A model generated the notes under the pieces. The model saw only the letters and a list, made by a program, of their open reading frames with translations. It searched no databases and had not been told where the DNA came from. From contig CP136068.1 in NCBI GenBank assembly GCA_032622095.1, positions 8,657,314-8,721,313 of the forward strand: a DNA stretch of 64,000 nt, read 5' to 3'. The position numbers were made by a program, and so were the translations under genes. Position 1 is the stretch's first letter. The number at the start of each line of letters is the position of its first letter. Origin of the DNA: Siphonodentalium dalli (Eukaryota; Mollusca; Scaphopoda; Gadilida; Siphonodentaliidae). Shown here piece after piece: positions 10,935-20,915 of this stretch.

Positions 10935-10990
10935 ATTGAGAATGAAAGCTAATATTTGTATAAGTACATTGGTTTGTTAGTTCAAGTATA

Positions 10991-11318
10991 TTCATTTTCA
11001 TAAGAAGAAATTATGTTGTCTTGATGAACAGGAAGTACTGTTTTTGAAAGAAATTTGCCAACTTGAAACAAGAATATTTTTCAGAAAAACAACCAACGCC
11101 TGCACATCTTGCCATTGCACCCACTTAACTATAGTTGAATGGGTCAGTGATAAATCCATTAGTTCCCTGTTTGTTATTCATATATTGGGATCGCACATCC
11201 TGGTGCATTGCTAACTTGCTCCCTTAATAATATTCCAGGAAATGAACAGTCTCCAGATAAAATTCGTTCTGCAACTTTTCCGCCGGCTTCGCAAGTGTTC
11301 TGAGTGTTTCACACCACT
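10991..11318. other. Stretch with no recognised feature
   Basis: Ordinary AT-rich sequence after the shared part of copy A. No open frame with protein-like composition and no repeat partner in the window. Confidence 0.5.
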
Positions 11319-12492
11319 TTAAAGGGGTGTGGTACGCCATTTTCTATAAATTCCCGATGAGAACAACGATCTAATGTCGATAATATATAGAAAACTAAAT
11401 AATTTGAGTCGAAGATGTATTCAGATAATCTGTAAACTTTATGGATAATAGGTTATCCTAAAATCAAAGTTAAAAGGATAGTGGATAATGTGCTCAAGTG
11501 TTGTTGTTGGTTTCTATAGTCTCTGAGTCGGAGAATAAGGTAACAATTTTTCCATTATTTGAACATCTGTTGAGTACGAAGTAATGTTACGGATGGAAAA
11601 TTTACCGGAATGCACAAATACAAATTGTCGTTCTCGAGTAATTTTTGTACAGTTTTCAACCAAATGTATCAAATACAATTTATATTATATGCATACTAGT
11701 CACATATACTCATTTAAGTTATTGTATCGTCACTAGTCAGTGAGTGGCTTGAGTTTTCTCCCCGTATCAGCATAATGTTTTAAACGATCGTGTGTGCCAT
11801 GGGTTTACCAATCCACTATCACTCAATTAATTTGATTACGTCTTGTACACGGAAATTCGTAATTTAATTTACGCCATTTTATGGCTCCAGCCATAAATTA
11901 AATTTATATCAAATTATTAACTTTGATTTTAAGATAGCCTATTAACCTGAGCGTTTACAGAATACATCTTCGACTCAAATTACTTATTTTTCTATATATT
12001 ATCGATATTAGATCGTTGTTATCACCGGAAATTTATTGAAAATGGCGTACAGTACCCCTTTAATAATTTGATATAAATTTAATTTACGGCTGGAGTCATA
12101 AATTAAATTACGAGTTTCCGCGTACAAGACGTAATCAAAATAATTCACGGATAGTGGATTGGGCAATGCGTGGCACACATGATCGTGTACAAAATTATCT
12201 TGATACGAGGCGTAAACTCAATCCACTCACTGACTAGTGAGTATACTATGACTTAATGAGTACATGGGACTAGTATGCATATACTATAACATTCATTTGA
12301 TACATTTGCTTCAACACTGTCAAAATATTACTCGACAACGACAATTGGTATTTTCGCATTCCGGCTAATCTGCCATCCGTAACATTACTTCGTACACAAC
12401 ATACTTTCAGATAATGGAAATCTGGTTACCTTATTCTACAACTCAGAGACTAAAGAAACCAACAACAACATTTGGGTACAGTATCCCTTTAA
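11319..12492 (+). mobile_element. TTAA-flanked MITE (family T1b) interrupted by its own relative
   Basis: The outer element runs 11319-11473 and resumes at 12064-12492, bounded by TTAA at 11319-11322 and 12489-12492. Its left end is TTAAAGGGGTGTGGTACGCC and its right end GGGTACAGTATCCCTTTAA. With the insert removed it matches the intact 573-bp copy at 31329-31901 almost throughout (CAAAGTTAATAATTT is the junction in the intact copy). It carries no transposase. Confidence 0.85.
11470..12063 (-). mobile_element. Inverted T1b MITE inserted within a T1b MITE
   Basis: A second copy of the same family in opposite orientation. It begins TTAAAAGGATAGTGGATAAT, ends GGCGTACAGTACCCCTTTAA, and is flanked by TTAA at 11470-11473 and 12060-12063. 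The host site CAAAGTTAATAAT is restored exactly if the insert and one TTAA are removed. The copies share ATTTGAGTCGAAGATGTATT, GTGGATTGGGCAA-type segments and AATCCACTATC mirrors. Confidence 0.85.
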
Positions 12493-12599
12493 GGACCAGC
12501 CGCATGTTTTGCCACCTTTCGATTCCAAATAGATTATCTGAAAATATGTACGGAATATCTGGAAAACTTAATATATATGATATATATATATATATCTAC

Positions 12600-13700
12600 G
12601 TGTGTATTTGCGAATGTCTGTCGGTCTGTGTTCTATAGAAATTCACAGGGGATCATATAGATGGCACCAAAGGAGTCTAACAGGGGTAACTGTTTACAAG
12701 AAAGATAATGGTGCGGGTTAGAATTCTCTAAAGTGACGCCGTTGTTGTCAGGAGCGGAAAAAGAGGAGGGGCAGAATTTTTTTCCGCCGATTGCCACCAA
12801 ACTTATATATTATCATTCCCATGATATGATGAATCTAATGACGTGGTTTAAATATATAAAAATTGGCGCCGTTCGAGTTAGGGATGCACGGAAGGGGAGA
12901 GGGCACCAAAATGTATAACAATAATTTTAGCGCCGATTTCCACCAAATCGATACACATTCTTCTCTAGATGCCAAATTGGTGTCGTCTGGATGAGAGATT
13001 GGGGGAGGTGGGCACTAAATTTGATAAAAAATTTGTATAGTCGCCGATGTTCAGAGTTCGCTGGGGTGGGGGCGGCACAAACAATTGTTTAAAAATCTAT
13101 TTTTAGCGCAGATTTCCACCAAATTGATATAATTATTATTATTCTTGATGATACGAGGAATATAATCATGTGATTTAAAGACGCGATTTGTGCCGTTTGG
13201 GTGAGAGATGCGGGTAATAGATATGATAAGAATTGATTTATTTGCCGATTGCCACCAAACTTATATATATATAATCATCTCCATTATATAATGCATGAAT
13301 GAGTCTAATGGACGTGGTTTAAATATGTCAAACGTGGCGCCGTTTAAGTCATGCATGAGGAAGGGAGTTGAACCAAAACTGATTTAAATATATTAAGCAC
13401 TAATATCCACCAAATTCGTGAACGTTCTTCTCTAATTCTACGATGAATTAAATCAAATTTGGTGTCGTTTGTGTCATTGATGGCGATAGGTCATACACTA
13501 GCACTGATAAGATTGTTATATTCGCCGATATCCGCCAATCTCATATATATTTTGAAGACCTCTGTCTGTCTGTATGTCCTTTATAGAATCGAAAACGGGT
13601 TGACCGATCGAGACCAAACTTCCTATCTAAAGGTAAAATCCCACGGGAATCGTCGACGTCGCATTTTGGACAAGCTCTGAGCACCGATTATCCACTCCCA
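12600..13700. repeat. Degenerate ~150-bp tandem repeats
   Basis: Six diverged units are marked by GCCGATTGCCACCAAACTTA or variants near 12785, 12932, 13107, 13240, 13402 and 13522, with variable spacing of about 125-175 bp. Companion motifs are TGGCGCCGTT and GACGTGGTTTAAATAT. The run passes into TCTGTCTGTCTGTATGTCCT. This resembles the internally repetitive regions of invertebrate interspersed elements. No coding frame is maintained. Confidence 0.65.
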
Positions 13701-13984
13701 GTCATCAAAACGCCACTTCGGGGGTTAAGGCATCAACGATATTTATATTGACCATATTCGGAGGTGTTAAGGATTAACGCTCTTTATTACAATCGAAGCT
13801 GCTAAACGGCTACCCATGCGTACAATACGGATGAAAAACGAAACGCGGAATGCAATTATCTCGATTAAAAAGGCAGAATGGGTTGTTGTGTCATGTATGT
13901 CCTAGGAACATATAACAGGGGAATTTTTCATCGGGTCAGTCTTTGATGGACGGGTACCATGAATTAATTCATTAAAAACAAAAA

Positions 13985-14205
13985 AATGCGTGTTGTGCTG
14001 TCGTTTCGACAGATCAGGACGAAACTTGGTACGTGTGTGTAGTTTGACCAGGCGGTCGTCCCCGGATACGATTTTTATCGGGTCGCCGAGCCCGTGCGAC
14101 GCAAGATTCGCGCATGCGCAGACCAGATCTCGGAAACGGGTGGAGCCATCGACTTGAAAGTTGGTTTTTGAATAGCCCGGACAACGTCGGGCTCATCGGC
14201 TAGTG
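13985..14205 (+). mobile_element. GC-rich repeat ending in a hairpin plus CTAGT
   Basis: Unusually GC-rich for this window. It ends AGCCCGGACAACGTCGGGCT, a 6-7-bp stem with a small loop, then CATCGGCTAGTG. A short hairpin a few bases upstream of CTAG followed by T fits the Helitron 3' end, but the same tail occurs in other invertebrate repeats. A similar tail is on the minus strand near 3990-4020. No 5' end was found. Confidence 0.4.
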
Positions 14206-15090
14206 TTATATATAGTCATTTCCCAGGTCATCTCCATATCGTTCTAAGGAGTTTTTGGCGTTCAATATTCAGTCTCGACAAATGGTGATCGAATTAAGTC
14301 ACTTGAACTATTATATCTTCTCAACTGTCATATTTATATGGGAATGGGAATTAGGGCATTCATAAAATGAGCTAGCAAAACAGGTACATAGAAGAAAGCA
14401 TTATAATTATAAGTATATTTATCATTCTGTTTAAGAGATACGTATATTCTTGCATGCAAACTTTACCATTCACTCATCTCTATTGTGGTTTATCATACAA
14501 CAATAAACCAATCATCGAACAATACAATGGTATAGATGTTTCATCAGAGAATTAGCTGTGTAAACACCACCATCACACTAAATACAGGTAATCCCTCCAC
14601 CCATCGATACTAATGATATCAGATTAACTGCATCTTAATGGAGGTGTTAACTTTTGCGAAACCATATAAAACACAACTAACATAATTCCATTGTAATAAT
14701 TTCCTAAATTGAATGGTATTGATTAACCGATATTTTTTCAACTTTATTGAGGAATTAAAAAATGACTTCCCAAAACTTTTATGAAAATATTTTTTGCTAA
14801 ATGTGAATTATTTTTGCCATTGGCAAATTTGGCAAGTGGCAGCGCGAACCCTGTTGGATACATTATTCAAATACCTACAAAACGACACACCACTTGTTCA
14901 AAGCCAGTCACAATGACCCCCATCATAATCGGAAAACATGGTACCCGTGTAAGGCTAAACTGTGATACAGTAGGTACAATATGACTCATAGTTTTACCTG
15001 ACCAGCACATATTAGGGTTAATGCAAATACCAAAATAAGTTAATTAGTGTGGGTGCACGAGGGGTCCTACCAGATCATGGACTACTAGTG
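14206..15090. other. Stretch with no recognised gene
   Basis: AT-rich sequence with no shared repeats detected. A 67-codon frame near 14781 has no family-like motif. Confidence 0.5.
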
Positions 15091-15534
15091 GTGTAATATA
15101 TTCCCCCGGGTGTCCAGACGATTGTCAACTACCTTTTCTCCGTTTTCATTTATAGGGTAGTGATTCACACTTTGCAGCCACTTACTACATACATGTATAT
15201 CAATTTATTATATGAGCCTATCGTTATTCCATTCAATAAACCCTTTCTATAAATTGTGATATTAAACGTTCGATTAATAACAGGAAATTGTGCCAGGTGA
15301 CCTTTGACTTCCGGTTTGTGTCTGTTTACATTCCTTACGCCACGTCTCAAAATACTATGGTTTCCAATATTTGTTCAACAAACTATAATGAAAGAAGAGT
15401 TTGAAAAGTTGTGTCATTAAATAATTGCCAAGAAATACGTCAGAGAGTCTTTATTTATCTGGCACTATTTCTTTACGCTGGCAAACAACGCATATAGTTA
15501 CGTGAAACTTCATCGCATCCCTTACATACACCAA

Positions 15535-15757
15535 TGCTAGTTTCGTGTCCCATTTGTGGATTTGAGTATGCTTTGTCGAGGTTTAAAGATCATGTAATAA
15601 ATATGATATACAACTCGTCACCAGTTTATAGCGGAATTTACAAAACTCATATCGTAAATTAGGTCTGGACCTCGCCAAATACTCTGCCCAGACCTAATTT
15701 ACTGGACTCGTTTTGTAAACTCCGCTATAAACTGAGGACTCGTTGTAGATCCTCTAT
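15535..15757. mobile_element. Palindromic repeat Q, copy 1
   Basis: The 137-bp palindrome (15610-15746) pairs ACAACTCGTC / GACTCGTTGT, CAGTTTATAGCGGAATTTAC / its mirror, and TAAATTAGGTCTGGACCT / CAGACCTAATTTA. A left shoulder (CGTGTCCCATTTGTGGATTT, GATCATGTAATAAATAT) is also shared with the second copy at 39072-39300. Non-coding. Confidence 0.8.
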
Positions 15758-16663
15758 GTATTATGTTAAGTGTACAAAGGTGCCTGCACGAGATGACACG
15801 TCGTGAACCCTAACTACACAGGGCGTTAGCATTTCATCGTCATTTATACACGATAAAACTTAATCATGCATATATAACGATATGATAACGACACAGATTC
15901 TTTATAATTGCGTCGTAATTTATTAATGTGAGTTAATGCGTATCAACATTAACAATGAGTTTCGTGCTCAAGTTACTATAATTTGATTGGTGTGCCTCGC
16001 GAAACATTTAAGGCGATTCTGAACTGATGTGATCAAATGTTCCACCCTCATAGTATTATCTGTACGTATCAGTTGGATATTTGAAAGTCCTGATGCCAGT
16101 GGTTTACTGATGTTTAGTCAAAGTTTCCTTCGACGTAAACTGGCTATTGAAATCGGTAGGTCTACGTCGAAGTACGGCTGCCTTACTCTTATGTAGAGGA
16201 GTTAAAGCGTAAAGTACCTCTCATCTAAAACTCAACAAAATGACGACAACAAAAAGTCACAATTGTGATAGTCACCTGGTTTAGTCAATAGAAAACATTT
16301 TATTTATTCTGAACTCCACAAAAGTTGTCAACTAAAAGTAGTTATTTAATGTGAAAATAAATATATTGTCACCACGATTACATAATTTCCAACAATAAGA
16401 ACTTTTTGACACCTCGACGTTATTAACAGTTCCGGTCTTCTCCGAGCGTAAACAAATACAGATCAAATGCTAGTTATTCCTAATTACACGAAAATTATGT
16501 GCGCAATTCAACGCCTGTTAGATTATAATACATAATTATGATATAATATATCACTCTTTCAGCATTCTGATACATATAACATTGCGTACTGATTGTATTG
16601 ATTGGTATCAAAATGTCAATTAAAATTGCCGTAAGATCCCGCCACTATATATAGAAGAGTAAG

Positions 16664-17130
16664 GCAACCGTACTGCGATGTAACTCAGTATTATCCCGTA
16701 CCGCGACGTAACTCATTATTATCCCTAGCGACGTAACCCAGTATTATCCCGTACTGCGACTTAACTCAGTATTATCCCTAGCGACGTAACCCAGTATTAT
16801 CCCGTACCGCGACGTAACTCAGTATTATCCCTAGCGACATAACCCAGTATTATCCCGTACCGCGACGTAACTCAGTATTATCCCTAGCGACGTAACCCAG
16901 TATTATACCGTTCCGCGACGTAACTCAGTATTATCCCATCCGTACTGCGACGTAACTCAGTATTATCCCTAGCGACGTAACCCAGTATTATCCCTAGCGA
17001 CGTAACCCAGTATTATCCCGTACCGCGACGTAACTCAGTATTATCACTAGCGGCGTTACCCATTATTATACCGTACTGCGACGTAACCCAGTATTATCCC
17101 GTACCGCGACGTAACCCAGTATTATCCCTT
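16664..17130. repeat. 25/28-bp minisatellite array B (about 17 units)
   Basis: Same unit types as 8458-9852, here mostly alternating 25-bp CCCTAGCGACGTAACCCAG and 28-bp CCCGTACCGCGACGTAACTC types. The 28-bp type usually has TACCGCG rather than TACTGCG. The array is about a third of the length of array A and lacks its 543-bp higher-order duplication. Confidence 0.95.
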
Positions 17131-17700
17131 CTGATTTTACTAACTGGTTTAATCTTAATAAACCTTCAACAGACTTGTGTTCTGAAATGGCAATCGTTTT
17201 GGTGTGATCAGTTGCTTCACCCACAGCCGTTATTGTTTAGTATCAAACTCCAGATAAATAGGCAGTGAGTTATTAATAGTATGGACAAGTATGGACATCT
17301 CGTCTATGAGATCGACGAGCCATAACCAAACGTCCGTCCATATATATATAGCCCGCGCCTCGGATGGCGACTCCTAAGATTTTCGAATTCGGTTCAGTTG
17401 GAAATCAATTTCAGATATTCAATATTATGCTCAAGTGAAATATGTTACACTGATTGGGAGGAAGAGCTATTTACAATTTCTTCTCAGGTTATGTTGGAAA
17501 TTATTGGTGGTTGCGGGAGTCCGTTTGACTCTGAAGTGACCAGCTTTGGGTACTTTTCTATATTATTTTTAAAGTAATGTTATATGACTACATGCATATT
17601 TGGGTGGATTTGTATAGATATTCTCAACAACTAAGGTTCACCATCATAACGTTATCGGTTCATAGCAGTTGAAAGATTGATGTCAATTGATTCATTTATT

Positions 17701-18118
17701 GTGTAAAATTAACACCTGTTTTGAGCTGCTACTGTGTAAACTTAACAATCGTTTTGATTTTCTACTGTGTAAACTTAACACTCGTTTTGAGCTGCTGCTG
17801 TGTAAACTTAACACTCGTTTTGCGCTGCTACTGTGCAGAACTTAACACTCGTTTTGCGCTGCTAATGTGTAAATTTAACACTCGTTTTGCGCTGCTACTG
17901 TGTAAAGTTAACACTCGTTTTGAGCTGTTGCTGTTTAAACTTAACACTCGTTTTGAGCTGCCCCTGTGTAAACTTAACACTGGTTGTGCGCTGCTAATGT
18001 GTAAATTTAACAGTGGTTTTGCGCTGCTACTATGTGAACTTAACACTCGTTTGGGCTGCTACTGTGTAAACTTAACAGTCGTTTCACGCTGCTACTGTGT
18101 ACACAGCTGCTACTGTGT
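17701..18118. repeat. ~32-bp minisatellite (12 units)
   Basis: Units of the form TGTAAACTTAACACTCGTTT+TGCGCTGCTACTG repeat about 12 times. Copy A has one diverged unit at the same place (10410-10445). The 145-codon frame reading CYCVNLTLV repeatedly here comes from the repeat and is not a gene. Confidence 0.95.
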
Positions 18119-18192
18119 GATTTCAAATGGAGGTAAGCCGCGTAACAGCAAAATGTGACACATCTGGAACAACTATATTTCCAAGATCTAGT

Positions 18193-18567
18193 TTAAACGG
18201 ACATGGCTCGTTCGAACCTCCAAATATTTTTTTATAAGCAATTTGGAGCGACGGATACGATAGGTCGATAAATAAACGAACTATTGATATACCGGCCTCA
18301 TGTGCTCTGAAAAACACTTGCCAATGACACAGCCATTTTGCAGCCGTTTTCAACTTTTCGCCAGAAGTCAGACAAACGCTCTGTATTGCTACCATATCAG
18401 GAATAGACTACCACGTAACGCTCTTTTCTGTTTCATGTCGCGCAGATGGCTGGTTTGTGTTTGGACCTCAGAAAGGTAGTTCAGATAGTTATCGACCTAT
18501 TTCCATACTGAGCAAAATTCAAACGCGAATAATATTATGTATATTTTTAGGCGCAAACCGCCTTTAA
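18193..18567 (+). mobile_element. TTAA-flanked MITE (family T2), copy 1
   Basis: Bounded by TTAA at 18193-18196 and 18564-18567. Left end TTAAACGGACATGGCTCGTT; the right end, ...GCAAACCGCCTTTAA, is shortened compared with the ...CCGCCATGTGGCTTTAA of other copies. It shares GACGGATACGATAGGTCGAT, GTCAGACAAACGCTC and ACCATATCAGGAATAGACTA with 55861-56308 and 61269-61706. Probably piggyBac-mobilised and non-autonomous. Confidence 0.75.
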
Positions 18568-18615
18568 ATCGAGACTGAAAGCTGATCATTTTATCGAGTA
18601 CATTCATTAGTTGTG

Positions 18616-20350
18616 CACTCATAGAAAGACGCCACATCACGCCTTAATATCCGTAATAAAATGCCAAACATTTGTTAACCTAGGCAATGACCTGGAAAAA
18701 TCGTCCCATTTATCTTGACATATACTTTTTTTTTATTGGAATGTGTTTACAGTGGAGCGGGATATATAATCGCCTTGGTGCGTCGACAAGTGAGACCCGA
18801 AGCAGCATCGACATACGAAAGGTACGTCCACAAGCTGTTTGTATGTGATATATCTGGAAATTTATTTTCTCACAATATAGTTGCAAATTAGCTGATATAA
18901 ATATTCATACAATAATGTGGTTTGAGTGACGAAAATGTTAGGAACAAATAAAGCCTGTAATTAGTGTTCCGCAATAGGAGGTAAACTTGTTGGTGGTTTG
19001 TTCGGTAGATGATTATTAACATATTGCGCTGTTACCAAACCACTCCTACATGGACTCCGGGAATGAGTTGAATAAAGTTCAAGGAGATACGCAAAATGGC
19101 ACAAACTTTACAGGAGTAACCAAAAATAAGTATACATGCAATGGACCTACAGTTAGTGAATAACAATCTATAGCGTCTACACAGCTTGCTCTTAAGGAAT
19201 TATATAAACTAATGTGCATCCTGATGCTGGAGTTACCAATCACAATGTTTTGCTGACAAATACATGCATTACACAACGAAACATGGCTTTATCCTAATGT
19301 TTTGAAGCCGTTGACAAATTAAATACCACAACCATATATCACAAAGTTGTGTTTTGGTTATGGTTGGCATTCATTGACAAACCAGCCTGTTCTCCCGAAA
19401 AACCCGCACAACGAAATGACGGCAATGAGTTCATTATCTGATTATTTCAGAATCAAATAATCGCATTATGTACCTATTTCAGATTATAGTCCGATTATTT
19501 GAGATTTTGCTCGAAGATATGTTGTGAAAATTGTGTGTTTTTTGTCTGAATGAAAACAATAATGATACATTATAGTTCATATATTAACTAACTACACTTT
19601 TGAACAAGTTTTATTTTATAGAAATTCTTGGCACCTGAACACATACATTTTAAATAGTTTTCATGCCATATAAGCACAGCCAATGTGGTTATATATCCAA
19701 ACAGGGCGATTGGTTATAATATTGTTTATTGTGTAATCTTATGTACCAGTTTTCAAACAGGTATATTATTTTCAGATAATCTATTTGGAATCAAAAGGTG
19801 GTTCTTAAAGTGGTGTGAAACACCCCGAACACTTTCGAACAGAATAACAATAATTATGGGAAAATAATATATTTTCATCAATTTAATATCCAAATATAAT
19901 GTAGTAAGAAAACATCATTAATAGTATGAACGAACTACACGTAGTGGCTATTATTGGTGCAATCATTGCCATTAAAGGCACGTTTATGTCGAATAATGCG
20001 TCCCGAGTAAGTTATTATGAACGTTGAATGCAGACAGGCCTGGCTGGCCTGGCATGTCGCATATTTTAGTCCTATATGTAATGCCCATGTACTGAATGGA
20101 TAGAGCTGAAATGAAACTGAAATATGTGATACATGTACATCGTATGTGCCGCCGTTTGAATGTCCAACCGTTCAAATGGTCACAATATACCGTGTATTGT
20201 TACAATTTATTGACTGGCAAATTCAATGTTAGCATGGTTTTCGCCCATCTTAAGTTTTGATATTTGTGTTCATATTTTGTAGATTAAGTTACCTTATAAC
20301 GGATACCAATGGACAATCCCATTAAAAACATATCGTAATTTACTTCTCCA
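18616..20350. other. Mostly featureless stretch with one promoter-like spot
   Basis: No gene recognised. Around 18755-18835 the order GGGATATATAATCG (TATA-like), a short leader with GCAGCATCGACATACGAAAG, then GTACGT (donor-like) could be a promoter with a 5' non-coding exon. A similar string, ATATATATAAGCGGGACAAT with CATCGACATATA, occurs at 42610-42650, so it may instead be repeat-borne. Around 19433-19505 short TCTGATTATTTCAGA-type direct repeats occur. Confidence 0.35.
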
Positions 20351-20358
20351 AAACGTTT

Positions 20359-20461
20359 GATGCCAGAACAATCACATCGTATCATAAAAGGTACATTCAT
20401 TTTGATATAATCATACTCAAAGTTAAGACTAGACTAGACTAGACGATGTGATTGTTCTGGG
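20359..20461. repeat. 18-bp inverted repeat around GACTA repeats
   Basis: CCAGAACAATCACATCGT (left) pairs with ACGATGTGATTGTTCTGG (right) across about 65 bp. The right arm follows a GACTAGACTAGACTAGAC tract. It could be a small MITE or a hairpin; no target duplication is evident. Confidence 0.6.
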
Positions 20462-20819
20462 ACTCAATATTTTGTTGAAGTAAATTGAGTTAGGTAGTAC
20501 TAGTATAGGGCAAACTGGCCACACACGGACTGTGTGACGGACATAATTATCGCAAATGCACCAAAACCAAGGTCGAGGTTCGACTCTGTATTGGTCTATA
20601 TATGCTTTATTCTCTGATCCAGAATACATAAATGGATATTGAGAAATATAAATGGAGATAGTATACAAAAGATAAATAGGGTGAACATGGAATATGCATG
20701 TATGTACATAATATACATAGACTCTCCGGTTGACATGCAGCCTGATCAGTATGACTGGGTATAAATACTTACAGTGACTTTTGTAGAGCAAATCCGTGCT
20801 CATATCAGCAGCATTTTCA

Positions 20820-20915
20820 TTTTCTACCACAACCACTACTACCACTCTCATTTTCTCAATCACCACCGTCATGAACATAGTCAACATAATCATCATCATC
20901 GTTGCCACCATCATA
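20820..20915. repeat. Low-complexity ACC/TCAT-rich tract
   Basis: Imperfect ACCACTACCACT and CATCATCATCG runs. Met/Val-rich and Thr/Ile-rich frames across it are artefacts of the simple sequence. Confidence 0.75.

Larger units (their letters stand above)
6803..10990. repeat. Long dispersed repeat with minisatellite core, copy A
   Basis: Similar to 15093-18615 before and after the core. Before it: GTAATATATT...CAGACGAGTGTC, then 7590-8440 with GTGAGTTAATGCGTATCAAC. After it: ATTTTACCAACTGGTTTAAG, GGTTCATAGCAGTTGAAAGA, GGAGGTAAGCCATGAAG. The core is a 25/28-bp minisatellite. The conserved flanks plus expandable core recall the bivalve 'pearl'/HINE-type non-autonomous elements (Helitron-related), but I see no convincing Helitron ends, so the class stays open. 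Later insertions in copy A are a palindrome at 6872-7523 and a MITE at 10570-10934. Confidence 0.75.
15093..18615. repeat. Long dispersed repeat with minisatellite core, copy B
   Basis: Counterpart of 6803-10990. Homology is clear from 15845 (AAACTTAATCATGCATATAT) to the core, and again after it up to about 18615. It differs from copy A by a shorter core (16664-17130), a second minisatellite (17701-18118) that is a single unit in copy A, a palindromic repeat at 15535-15757, and a different MITE at the shared TTAA. Confidence 0.75.

Noticed and set aside
17721-18158. 145-codon plus-strand frame with repeated Cys-Tyr-Cys-Val-Asn-Leu-Thr
   Set aside because: It is the ~32-bp minisatellite read in one frame; the complementary frame is open too and copy A has only one unit.
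20566-20590. tRNA B box GAGGTTCGACTCT
   Set aside because: No A box at suitable distance and no cloverleaf.
20429-20914. 161-codon minus-strand frame rich in Met and Val
   Set aside because: The Met/Val start comes from the CAT/ACC-rich tract at 20820-20915; the rest has no motif or conserved composition.
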